A stretch of DNA of 64,000 nt, from positions 1 through 64,000 of the forward strand of contig CAXXFQ010000008.1 of the NCBI GenBank assembly GCA_963674475.2, read 5' to 3'. Below, one piece after another: positions 20,891 to 29,800 of the stretch. The DNA comes from CAXXFQ01 sp963674475 (GTDB lineage: Bacteria > Planctomycetota > Planctomycetia > Pirellulales > Thermoguttaceae). The notes beneath the pieces are model-generated. The model made no database searches. It had not been told where the DNA came from and saw only the letters and a program-made list of their open reading frames with translations. Made by a program: the position numbers and the translations under genes. Numbering within the stretch: position 1 is the stretch's first letter; each line of letters begins with the position of its first letter.

Positions 20891-22684
20891 ATGAGAGGAA
20901 AATCATCTGCCCCGAAAGGATGCTTGCGATCGACCATGATGGCGACGTGGGTATTTTTCGGGTTTTTGAGCTTGGGCCTGTCGGTCGACGCGGCCATGGC
21001 GCAAGAGACCTCATGGGCCGCCAGCGCGACGTATCCCGCTGCTGCTTCTGCAGCCCCATCGTACCCCTCGGCATCGTATCCCTCGGCCCCTTCGACGGTT
21101 CAACCGGCCGGGTACGCGGCGCCGACCATGCCGACGACCGGTTACGTGCCAAATCCGCTTGCCCGACCAACGACCATGGCGCCGACCACGCCGCCGACTG
21201 CGGCACCGACTGCGGCACCGACTACGACGCCGTACCGAACGACGCAGCCGCCTTCCGGCGCGTTACAGTCGACCCAAGGCGGTTTCTCCAATTTTGTCGC
21301 GCCGCCGGTCGATCCGGCCGCGGGCGAAACGGTCGTCGACGTCCGCATTTTGGGAAATAAGAAAGTCAGTACGTCGAAAATCCTCAATCTGATCAAGACG
21401 CACCAAGGGCGACCGTTCGAGATGCAACAGGTCGAAAAGGATGTTCGCAATCTCAACAAGAGCGGGCTGTTCGCGTCGATCGAGCCGTCTTATCAAAAGG
21501 TCCCCGGCGGTCGAATCGTCCTGTTTAAAGTGGTTGAGCGACCGTTGTTCGGACACATCAAATTCGTCGGAAACAAGAAGGTCAAAACGTCCCTTCTGGA
21601 AAAAGAATGCGGACTGCGTGTCGGCAGTGCGGCCGATCCGTTTGCCGTCGAGGACGCCCGACGGGCCTTGGAGTATTTATACCGCGATCGCGGGTTTGCC
21701 TTGGCGCGTGTGACGATCCAAGAAGGAAATGAACCGGGCGACGAGGGAGCCATTTTTGTTATCAACGAAGGCCCGAAACAGCGCATCCTTTGGGCCAGTT
21801 TCGTTGGCAATACGATCGCCAGCGATTCCCGATTGCGGACCCAAATTCAATCGAAACAGGGAATCCTTTGGATCTTCCAGGGCGAGTTCGATTGGAAAAA
21901 AATTGAAGAGGATAAAGACAAGCTGACCGCCTACTACCGGAGCCTCGGCTTCTTCCGCGCGAAAGTCGGCGCGAAGGTCGATTTTACCGACAGCGGCGAA
22001 TGGGCCAAGGTGACTTTTGTCATCAACGAGGGGGACCGATACCAAATCGAAAACATCTCGGTTGCCGGAAACAAGAAATTTACCGAAGCCAAACTGCTCC
22101 ATGAGTTCGAACTCGATCAAGGTGATTTCTTCGACCAGGCGAAAATGAACGGCGATGTTCGGAGTATTAAGAGGCAGTACGGTCGATACGGCTACATTTT
22201 TGCCGACGTCAAGGCCGAGCCCCGTTTTCTCGAAGAACCGGGCAAGATCGACCTCATGTTGCACGTCAAAGAGGGCAAACGATACCGGGTCGGTTCGATC
22301 ACTCCGGTGATCAAGGGGGACAATCCCCATACCCGTTTGACAGCCGTTTTGAATCAGGTCTCGCTCGAGCCGGGTGACATTATCAATATCGATGAATTGC
22401 GGGCCAGTGAGCGGCGTCTGAGATCATGTCAGCTGTTTGAAAGCAACCCGGCGATGGGCAAAGCGCCGAAAATTACCTTCAGCCCGGCCGACGCGATCGA
22501 TCAAGAAGAGTGGGACAGGATGCAGTCCGAAAAACCTCAGGTTGCCCAGCCGCCCGCGCGGCCCGACGGCTTCCGTGGACAGAGCCCCGATCGTGACGCC
22601 GACCGCAACTTCGACCCAGATCCGACGTCAACCACCCGTTGGCCGGACGGATATCCCCAACGATCCTTTGGAGGGCAACGATGA
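20891..22684 (+). CDS. Five-POTRA periplasmic protein of a split BamA/Omp85 machine
   Basis: About 597 residues. The start is set at ATG 20891 because AAAGGGA lies 9 nt upstream; ATG 20882 would leave no spacing. Signal segment TWVFFGFLSLGLSVDAAMA, then a Pro/Thr/Ala/Ser linker to about residue 140, then five consecutive POTRA repeats. Four begin with GNKK- or GNT-type strand motifs: VDVRILGNKKVSTSKI, HIKFVGNKKVKTSLL, ILWASFVGNTIASDSRL, IENISVAGNKKFTEAKL; the fifth is RVGSITPVIKGDNPHTRL. All keep the YRSLGFFRA/YRDRGFA-type helix-turn. The Pro/Asp-rich tail contains no beta-barrel. Five POTRAs is the number in canonical BamA, which receives outer-membrane proteins from the periplasm. Its stop overlaps the start of the barrel gene (ATGA). 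Confidence 0.9.
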   Translation: MRGKSSAPKGCLRSTMMATWVFFGFLSLGLSVDAAMAQETSWAASATYPAAASAAPSYPSASYPSAPSTVQPAGYAAPTMPTTGYVPNPLARPTTMAPTTPPTAAPTAAPTTTPYRTTQPPSGALQSTQGGFSNFVAPPVDPAAGETVVDVRILGNKKVSTSKILNLIKTHQGRPFEMQQVEKDVRNLNKSGLFASIEPSYQKVPGGRIVLFKVVERPLFGHIKFVGNKKVKTSLLEKECGLRVGSAADPFAVEDARRALEYLYRDRGFALARVTIQEGNEPGDEGAIFVINEGPKQRILWASFVGNTIASDSRLRTQIQSKQGILWIFQGEFDWKKIEEDKDKLTAYYRSLGFFRAKVGAKVDFTDSGEWAKVTFVINEGDRYQIENISVAGNKKFTEAKLLHEFELDQGDFFDQAKMNGDVRSIKRQYGRYGYIFADVKAEPRFLEEPGKIDLMLHVKEGKRYRVGSITPVIKGDNPHTRLTAVLNQVSLEPGDIINIDELRASERRLRSCQLFESNPAMGKAPKITFSPADAIDQEEWDRMQSEKPQVAQPPARPDGFRGQSPDRDADRNFDPDPTSTTRWPDGYPQRSFGGQR

Positions 22685-24393
22685 TCCGATCCGGGAATGG
22701 AAAACTTACGAAGATGAATCGATACGACCTCTCTCGTCGAACCCGACTGTTTGTCGAAACCTCTTGCACCAGGACACTGGTCGGGCTGTTTTTCATGGGC
22801 GTCGTTTTGCCCGCGATGGTCGGTTGTTCGTGCGAATCGTGGCAGTTCGCCGAAGGACGCGACTTGGCCGAGATGGAAGCCCGACTTGCCGCACAGCCAG
22901 AACGGTCCGCGGACATGTCGACCCGGTTGGCCGTCTCGACAACTCCTTCCGAGCCGACCGTCGTTCGCGCGCAGTATACGCCTTCCGGTGGGCGAACGGT
23001 GCCGTCGCTCGAACCGGCCGAGGCGCCCTCGTATCCTTCGGCCTCGCAACCGACCTCGAGCGTCTCGTCGACGACCAGCTATACCCCGTACTCGAACGTC
23101 GAGCCAAGCGGCAATACGTCCTCCTATGAAACGGCTCCCGTCTCGCCACAAGTTGGCCAGCAAAGCGGGCCGTTCCCCTGGCTTCCCGGCACCGGACCGC
23201 CGACTCCCGCGGGCGATGCCGCCGGACAAGGGCCCTATCTGCCCGAACGGAGCCTCGATGACGCGTTGAATCGGGCCGGAATGCTCCCCGCCTTTTCCGA
23301 AGACCCGGCCCAGTACATCCCGCTGGTTCCGGAAGTCACCGAAACTCAGACCGGGCGGATCATGTTCAGCGTCGGCGTCAACTCCGATTCGGGGTTGCTC
23401 GGTTCGATTATTTACGATGAACAAAACTTCGACTGGACCCGATTCCCCACCAGCTGGGAGCAAGTCCGGACGATGCGTGCCTGGCGCGGTGGCGGTCAGC
23501 GACTTCGAATTGAAGCGACCCCCGGTACCGAAGTCCAGCGTTACATCGTCAACTTTCAGGAACCGTACCTGATGGGCTCCCGAGTCAGCCTCGGCCTCAG
23601 CGGCCAATATTTCACCCGCTACTACGACGACTGGAACGAAGACCGCGTAGGTGGCCGTATCGCGTTGGGGTACCATATCAGCCACAACCTGACCGGCAGC
23701 TTGGCCTATCGGGGCGAAAAGGTTGGCGTGTGGGATATTCCCGATCCGGCTCCGGCCGAATTGGTCGAGGCCGAAGGGGATTCGGCGCTCCACGGTTTCA
23801 GTGCCCGTTTGGCCCACGATACCCGCGACAGCTCGTTCTTCGCCACCGAAGGACATCTGATCGAAGGGACGTTCGAACAGGTTCTCGGTACCTACACTTA
23901 CCCGCGGTTCGAGGTCGACTTGCGCCGCTATTTCCTCCTCCATGAACGGCCCGACGGGTCCGGACGCCATGTCCTTAGTACCAATGTTCGGTTCGCCTGG
24001 ACCGGCGACGATACGCCGATCTACGACAACTATTTTGCCGGCGGTTTCTCCACCATTCGTGGTTTCGATTACCGAGGGGCCAGCCCACGCGACGCGGCGA
24101 CTGGCGTCTTCGTCGGCGGCCATATGATGTTCCTCGCCTCGGCCGAATACCGGTTTCCCATCACGGCCGACGACATGATCTGCGGCGTCGTCTTTTGCGA
24201 CACCGGTACCGTCGAACGGAGTATCTCCGATTGGAACGACAAGTATCGCATCGCGCCCGGTTTCGGACTGAGAATCCAAGTCCCGGCCATGGGCCCGGCG
24301 CCGATCGCCTTGGACTTCGCCTTCCCGGTTTCCAAGAACGATACCGACTGGACCGAAACCTTCAGCTTCTTCGTCGGCTTCGGCCGTTTTTAG
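22681..24393 (+). CDS. BamA/TamA-type outer-membrane beta-barrel protein lacking POTRA domains
   Basis: 570 residues from ATG 22681, with GGAGG just upstream. The start overlaps the POTRA gene stop as ATGA, so translation is probably coupled. N-terminal export signal TLVGLFFMGVVLPAMVGC, with a possible lipobox ending at Cys. A low-complexity Ser/Pro/Thr stretch follows to about residue 180. From about residue 200 (GRIMFSVGVNSDSGLLGSI) it is an Omp85 surface-antigen barrel: alternating strands, GGFSTIRGFDYRGASPRD (the (V/I)RG(F/Y) loop-6 motif), and a C-terminal strand SFFVGFGRF ending in Phe, the usual BAM beta-signal. It should pair with the POTRA protein to insert outer-membrane proteins. 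A repeat follows immediately after its TAG. Confidence 0.92.
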   Translation: MIRSGNGKLTKMNRYDLSRRTRLFVETSCTRTLVGLFFMGVVLPAMVGCSCESWQFAEGRDLAEMEARLAAQPERSADMSTRLAVSTTPSEPTVVRAQYTPSGGRTVPSLEPAEAPSYPSASQPTSSVSSTTSYTPYSNVEPSGNTSSYETAPVSPQVGQQSGPFPWLPGTGPPTPAGDAAGQGPYLPERSLDDALNRAGMLPAFSEDPAQYIPLVPEVTETQTGRIMFSVGVNSDSGLLGSIIYDEQNFDWTRFPTSWEQVRTMRAWRGGGQRLRIEATPGTEVQRYIVNFQEPYLMGSRVSLGLSGQYFTRYYDDWNEDRVGGRIALGYHISHNLTGSLAYRGEKVGVWDIPDPAPAELVEAEGDSALHGFSARLAHDTRDSSFFATEGHLIEGTFEQVLGTYTYPRFEVDLRRYFLLHERPDGSGRHVLSTNVRFAWTGDDTPIYDNYFAGGFSTIRGFDYRGASPRDAATGVFVGGHMMFLASAEYRFPITADDMICGVVFCDTGTVERSISDWNDKYRIAPGFGLRIQVPAMGPAPIALDFAFPVSKNDTDWTETFSFFVGFGRF

Positions 24394-24598
24394 ACCGGCG
24401 GCGGCTAGGAGCCGCGGCCAGACCGGTGCTTCCGCACCGTGGAGAGAACCCGCTCCCGTTGGTCGACGGCCAGGGGCCGCGGCCAGACCGGTGCTTCCGC
24501 ACCGTGGAGAGAACCCGCTCCCGTTGGTCGCTAATGTCGAATAAGGGGATTGGCCTTGCTCTGTGGGCGGCAGTGGAGGGTGTCTTGGCGGGGCACTG
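24393..24598 (+). repeat. Hairpin E - module D repeat, two tandem units plus tail (copy 4)
   Basis: Two units with a 65-bp period. Each has a GC-rich GGCC palindrome, hairpin E (24425-24438 and 24490-24503, GGTGC-TTCC-GCACC), then GAGAACCCGCTCCCGTTGGTCG. The second unit runs on into TCGAATAAG...GTGGGC...GGCGG, the tail seen in the tandem array at 60651. It starts at the TAG of the barrel gene. Confidence 0.85.
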
Positions 24599-24642
24599 GC
24601 GAGGTGGTGAGGGAGAAAAGACAAAGACAAAGAAACAAAGAA

Positions 24643-24780
24643 AGAGGGATTGCGAAGCAAGCCCGGTCCAAAAAGTTTTTGAGGGGAGAGTTTGAGAGGG
24701 GACAATTTTCAAAATGTCCCTTCTCATTTCAGAAAAACAGGTGACGGCGCAGCCGTCATTCCTTTTCTTTCTTTTCACGC
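24643..24780 (+). repeat. Modular hairpin repeat, half element (copy 5)
   Basis: A-rich lead, hairpin A (24646-24664, GAA loop, one mismatch), core, hairpin B (24694-24725, one wobble), hairpin C (24741-24759, GCA loop, terminal wobble), then a T/C-rich tail. It lies between the convergent barrel and pseudo-receiver genes. Confidence 0.9.
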
Positions 24781-24786
24781 CCCAGA

Positions 24787-25650
24787 TTAAACCCCTGAAT
24801 CTAATTCCGTCGTCAATCGATCCAACCACCAGAGCATATCGTCCAGGTCGACCGGCTTCGAAAGAACGACGGTCGCCCCGGCCCGTTTGGCCCGCTCGAC
24901 ATCATCGATCCGTGGGAAATCCATGAGCGCCACGATCGGCGTTCCCTTGAATCGGAGGGCCAATTCGGCCAGCCGCTTTTCTTCATTTCCTCGGCATTCG
25001 GTCGCGTCAAATAAAATCGTGCGGCCTCCGGTCATCCGTAACGGATCGCCCGATTTCAACCAGACGGTTCCGTGTCCCAAACGTCGACAGGCCAGCGAGA
25101 GCCAATCGTGCATCTCGTCGTGCGGGGTGTGGATCAGAATCATTCCGCTCGAACTTTGCTTGGGAGCCTCGTTCTTCAAAGCCTCCTCGTGCGAAAGTTT
25201 TGCCTGGAACAAAACCCGTTCTTCTTCAGGCGTCGTTGCCGGCAATGTCCAGACGGTCGGGCGACCCGAGGTGAGTCCATTGAGTTCGCGTCGACAGCGG
25301 GGGAACCACTGGTGCCAATAGACCCGAACCGCTCCCGGCCAAGGGGTTCCCGAGCGGCCTTCCCCTTCGCACCAACTGCCCAATAGGCCGACCAGCGGGA
25401 CATACGGAATCCGACGTCGGATCGCTTCGACCGCCTCCAGAGAAAACTCGTCCGGGTACGCCTGCGCAATCACGATCAGATCGGCCATCGGCTCATCGCG
25501 ATCCAATGCCGTTAAAACGTCGCTCGGTTCGGCCATCCGCCTAAGACGGCCCTGTTCGTCGAGCTGACGAACCGGTTCGTCAAACTCACGTCGATCCCGC
25601 CGGATCACCAGCCAGATCGAAGGACGCGTTTCCACAGGCAATGCGGTCAT
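24787..25650 (-). CDS. Double receiver-like (CheY-fold) protein of unknown function
   Basis: 287 residues, cytoplasmic. Two halves look like receiver folds without the usual phosphorylation sites. The first is SIWLVIRRDRREFDEPVRQL...DLIVIAQAYPDEFSLEAVEAIRR...PLVGLLGSW. The second is SGMILIHTPHDEMHDWLSLACRRLG...RTILFDATECRG...PIVALMDFPRIDDVERAKRAGATVVLSKPVDLDDMLWWL, where the KP motif near the C-terminus is the receiver Lys-Pro. The usual acidic pocket is poorly kept in both. A signalling output or adaptor role is inferred. A TATAAT on the minus strand at 25753-25748 may be its -10. Confidence 0.65.
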   Translation of the reverse strand: MTALPVETRPSIWLVIRRDRREFDEPVRQLDEQGRLRRMAEPSDVLTALDRDEPMADLIVIAQAYPDEFSLEAVEAIRRRIPYVPLVGLLGSWCEGEGRSGTPWPGAVRVYWHQWFPRCRRELNGLTSGRPTVWTLPATTPEEERVLFQAKLSHEEALKNEAPKQSSSGMILIHTPHDEMHDWLSLACRRLGHGTVWLKSGDPLRMTGGRTILFDATECRGNEEKRLAELALRFKGTPIVALMDFPRIDDVERAKRAGATVVLSKPVDLDDMLWWLDRLTTELDSGV

Positions 25651-25880
25651 AAGAACTCAGCGTTTTGTCGAGACGGGGGGCACGAAAAGCAGTTCATCCG
25701 GTTTCCACGAAAGACCGGTCACGTAGGGCGACATTCACTATCGACCGATTATAAACCAAAAAGGAGCCGACCGGGACCGATCCCTTCGACTCCTGGTGTA
25801 ATTCGAACGTGTTTTTTCAACCTCGCGGACTTCAAAATGGAATCCGCGCCCTTTTTTCGAGAAATCCTCGCTACGGCCGA

Positions 25881-26588
25881 TCAGGCCAAATTGGCTTCGC
25901 CGTCGACCAAAATCTGATGGACCTCCTTGGCATTGACGGCGGCCCGTAATTGGTCCAAGACCTCCGGCGCGCCGATGATCCGACTCAATCGGGCCAGCGT
26001 TTGCAGGTGGCCCCGGTCGCTGGTCGAACAGACCAGGAAAAACAGGTCGGTCAGGTTGCCGCCGCCGAACGGGATTCCCGAGACGGTTCGTCCGAACGCC
26101 AAGATTGCCTCGCCGAGGATCGATGGCATCGGGCGTCGCGGGTGCAATAAAGCCACGCCGTTTTCCAAGGCGGTCGGGTGCATCTCTTCACGGTCGCGGA
26201 CCGCCTCGACCATTTTCGCCGCATCCCAAAGCGTCCCGGTCTTGGCCGCCAGATCGACCATCGACCGGATGACCGAGCCGCCGGTTCGGGCCGACAGCTC
26301 AACCGTGATCGCTTCAAGCGGGAGCATCTCGGCGATCGAAAGGACCGGTTCGTCTTGAGCCAGCGTCGCATGGCTTTCCAACACTCCCTCGACACGCTGC
26401 AATTCCTCTTCGCCGGAAAGTCCGATCCGGTTTTCCATCCAATGATGGATCTCGGCCCGGCTGAACTGCCACTGGCCTTTCACCTTACGGCCGGGCAATT
26501 TCCCCCGATTGGCCAGTCGTTCCACCTGTTGGGGCGTTAGATGCAAGTAGGTTGCCAGCGTTTGGATCGTAAAATCGGAATAGGGCAT
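25881..26588 (-). CDS. Helix-turn-helix (excisionase/MerR-like) protein fused to a PTS EIIA (PtsN-type) domain
   Basis: 235 residues. Residues 5-52 are a winged-helix DNA-binding domain of the excisionase type (FTIQTLATYLHLTPQQVERLANRGKLPGRKVKGQWQFSRAEIHHWM). Residues 82-230 are an EIIA-Ntr-like domain: SIAEML, SVIRSMVDLAAKTG, MHPTALENGVALLHPRRP with the phospho-acceptor His at about 149, IPFGGGNLTDLFFLVCS, HLQTLARLSRII. It is probably a regulator whose DNA binding responds to PTS phosphorylation. No EI, HPr or sugar permease genes are nearby. A terminator-like hairpin belonging to the next gene lies upstream. Confidence 0.88.
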   Translation of the reverse strand: MPYSDFTIQTLATYLHLTPQQVERLANRGKLPGRKVKGQWQFSRAEIHHWMENRIGLSGEEELQRVEGVLESHATLAQDEPVLSIAEMLPLEAITVELSARTGGSVIRSMVDLAAKTGTLWDAAKMVEAVRDREEMHPTALENGVALLHPRRPMPSILGEAILAFGRTVSGIPFGGGNLTDLFFLVCSTSDRGHLQTLARLSRIIGAPEVLDQLRAAVNAKEVHQILVDGEANLA

Positions 26589-26721
26589 CGTTCACACGAA
26601 GGGAATTTTTTTGAGGAAAACGAATCGGACACACTATTTGAAGTATGAAGCAACCCGGCTTCCAGGTCCAGTCCCTCGACAGCCAATTTTGTCGGTTCCT
26701 TGGCCGAGTTCACCATAAAAC

Positions 26722-26776
26722 CAAAAAAAGAAACGTTTCGTCGTTCCTCCGATGAGAGAAAGTTTCGAAACGTTTC
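26722..26776 (-). terminator. Terminator of the vWA/TPR/YfaP-like gene
   Basis: Perfect 11-bp stem GAAACGTTTCG / CGAAACGTTTC (26730-26740 and 26766-26776), followed on the minus strand by seven T. Confidence 0.8.
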
Positions 26777-26831
26777 CTTGAATTGAAAATTCTACGAAGC
26801 CCGAAGGGGGGGAAGGAGGGCAGTGAGTTCG

Positions 26832-29800
26832 TTAGAACATCCCGCCGCCGCCACTGCCGCCGCTCATGCCGCCACCGCCGCCCATGCCGCCGCCGCTCAT
26901 GCCGCCACCGCCGCTGCTGCCGCCGTTGTCGCCCGTTTCGCCGGAGACGAAGTTGAACGTGCTGACCTCGGCAATCCCATTGAACATTGGCGTGGCCGTG
27001 ATTCGCACATAGCGACGATCGGCCGAGATGACCGCCGAAGCCATCAGCATGGTCCCTTGCGGAACGACCGAAATGATCGGTTGGTAACCGACCGCGCCGC
27101 GACGCGACGAAACCCAATCGGTGAAGTCGCCTCCGTCGCTATCCGAACCGCCGTCGGTGTAATCTTGCGAATCGCTTAGGTTCATCATTGCCTGCGGGTT
27201 GACCGCAGCGGCCATTTGTTGGGCCAGGAATTGTTGGGTTTTTTGATGGAGCTCCAATTGTTGCGAGGCCGCATTAGCCGCTTGCGCCTCCTCGAGCACC
27301 CCTTGACGTCGGCCGTTGGCCAGATTGAACAGGACTGCCGATCCGGCCGGATCGTCGACGGAAATGCGTTTTTGGATATGCTGGACCTGATCGGTGCCGT
27401 AGTGAACGTAGGCGTCCACGGTCACCTTGCCGGCGGTTACCTTGCCCCAAACCCGTCGGATAAGGACTTGATATTGACCGTCGAACGCTTTCGGGCAAAC
27501 ATACCCTTCGCTATAGCTTTCGGCGTCCTTTTTTTCGACTTCCGAGAACGAATCGCCCATCAGGATTCCCCCGGCGGTCGTCTGCGGTTGGCGACTCGAG
27601 CAGACCGTTCCGGTCGGTTCCTGGACCATCAGGTCGATATCGGCGTCGCCGGTCCAAGAGACTTTGACGATCACATCACGAACGAGCGCTTCGTTGAGCC
27701 GATTTTCATACGCATCGGCCGCTTCGGTTCGCCCCTCTTCGCGAAGTTGTTCGAGGGTCGCTTTGGCAACACGCATTCCTTTGAGCCAGGTTTCCTGTTG
27801 ATCGGCGGCCCAGGCCCGGCCCAGGATGCCGACGGTCGCCCATTGAATGGCGTCGAGATCGTCGCATTTTTGGGCCAGTTCCAAACCGAGTCGATACGGT
27901 TCGGGCCGCTGGGGGGCCAGCTTCGAGGCCTGTTGAAAAACGCTCAACGCTCGCGATTCCAGACCCAAGTCGGCCAGGTAACCCGCGGTTAACATCAGTT
28001 CGGCCGGATCGCCTGCCCAGTCGACTGCGGACATGACAGCCCGTTCGATTTGGGCCGCGTCACGTCCATCCAAGGTCATGGCCAGCGCCAACGCCTCGTA
28101 CATCCAGGGTTGGGTTTGGCCCTGTCGGATGGCCGCTTCGATCAGAGCGATCGTTTCGTCGTACTTTTTCTCGTTCATCCGGTCGCGAACCGCTTGACGA
28201 ATGGTCGCTTCGGCCGGCTGGTTTTTTTGGAAATAGGTATCGAAGGCCGCCTCGAGATCGGTTCCTTCTTCTACGGAAAGCTCGATCGTTTCAACTTCGG
28301 TTTCCGCTTCCTCGTCCCTGACCGAGAAGGCACTGAACCCTTTGTTGCTCTTGGGCGTGGGGAGCAGTTTTTGCATGGAGCTGGGCAACTTGTTGAAGGC
28401 CTCGGCCGGGATCAGTTCGCGAGGCGTGTTGAACATCCCGCCGCCACCGCCACCACCGCCCATGCCGCCGCCCATACCGCCGCCACCACCCATGCCGCCG
28501 CCCATGCCGCCGCCGCCACCCATCATGCCGCCGCCCATACCGCCACTCATGCCGCCCATCGACTGGACGGGAAGAACGAGGTCGGCGACCGGATAGACGC
28601 GTGTCGAAAGCTGGGCCTCGGCCTCTTCCTGGGTCGTGATCAGCAGGACTTCATCACGGATCAGGTAGGTCAGATCCAAATCGTGCAAAAGCAACCGCAA
28701 GGCCGAGCGGAGCGTGACCCCTTTGAGTTCCCGTGTGACCGGCGATTCCGGATCCATGCCGAACTCTTCCAGCGCCTTGGTGTCGATCTGGATTTCGATG
28801 TCGTGCATGTCCTTGAGATAGCTGGCCACATAGCTCAAAGGTTCATCGGTGAAAGCGAAGTTGGTCGGCTCGTTCAAAGCACGCGTAATTCGCTTTTCCG
28901 CTTCGCCTCGTGAGGCCAGGTCGACCGCGCTGTACTTCGCCTTACGTCGTTCCGACATCTGATTCCAGACTTCCGGGTCGGGGTAGATGATCGGTTCGTT
29001 ATCGTTGAAACTGAGGAACGAGTCTTCCACGGCGTTGAGAGCCGCGTAGGCACTTTTACGCCGTTTGACCAGTCGCATTTCGTGATTGTAACGATAGCGC
29101 TTCGCCCGGGCGTGGGCCGTGGCCAGAGCGATGGTCGGCTTGGACGACTCGAGATTCATCTCGTCGACGATCTCTTGCGCCTCGACGGCAACCTCTTCCT
29201 CGGCCGTCAAATAGTTGCCTTCCCGATAGCGACTCTCTTTCATCAGGGAGTCGAAACGGGCCATTAACTGATTGACTTTCTCTTGCTTTCGGTTGAGTGT
29301 GTCGTTGATCAACTTTCGCTCGTTGGCTGCCGAACGGCTGGCCGCGGCCTGCTGTCGTTCGACTTCCGCTTCAAACTGGCGTTTGCTGGCCAATTTCAAA
29401 GCGGCCTGCAACCGGCTGACCATTTGGGCCTGGATATCGGCGTCCAAATTGGGGACTCGCTGGACGCTTTCCAGTTCGAGCTTCAGATCCTGAATGGCCA
29501 CTTCCGGCAAACGCTTCATGACCTTCCGGGCATGGTTGATCGTCACTTGGACGCTTTTTTGTACTTGACCGGCGATCACGTCTCGTTCTTGGGCAAACGC
29601 TTCGGCGAAGGCTCCTTCGACCGGTTCGCCCTTGGGGGCCTGGTCGTCTCCCTTGAGTTCAAGATCGACCCCACCGGCTTTCTTTTCGGCCGCGGTGAAA
29701 ATCGCCTTGGCACGAGAGCTGTTGGGCTTTCGCTTCAGGACGGCCGCCGCCAATCGCTTGGCCGTGTCGAGGTTTTCGGACGCCAAAGCCTCGGTCGCCA

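Noticed and set aside
22537..24705. 722-codon minus-strand open frame across the beta-barrel gene
   Set aside because: Shadow frame produced by GC-biased codon use; the plus strand has signal, barrel and beta-signal motifs.
28440..28560. Tandem CCGCCGCCCATGCC-type repeat
   Set aside because: It is simply the coding sequence of the Gly/Met-rich stretch in the 26832 gene.
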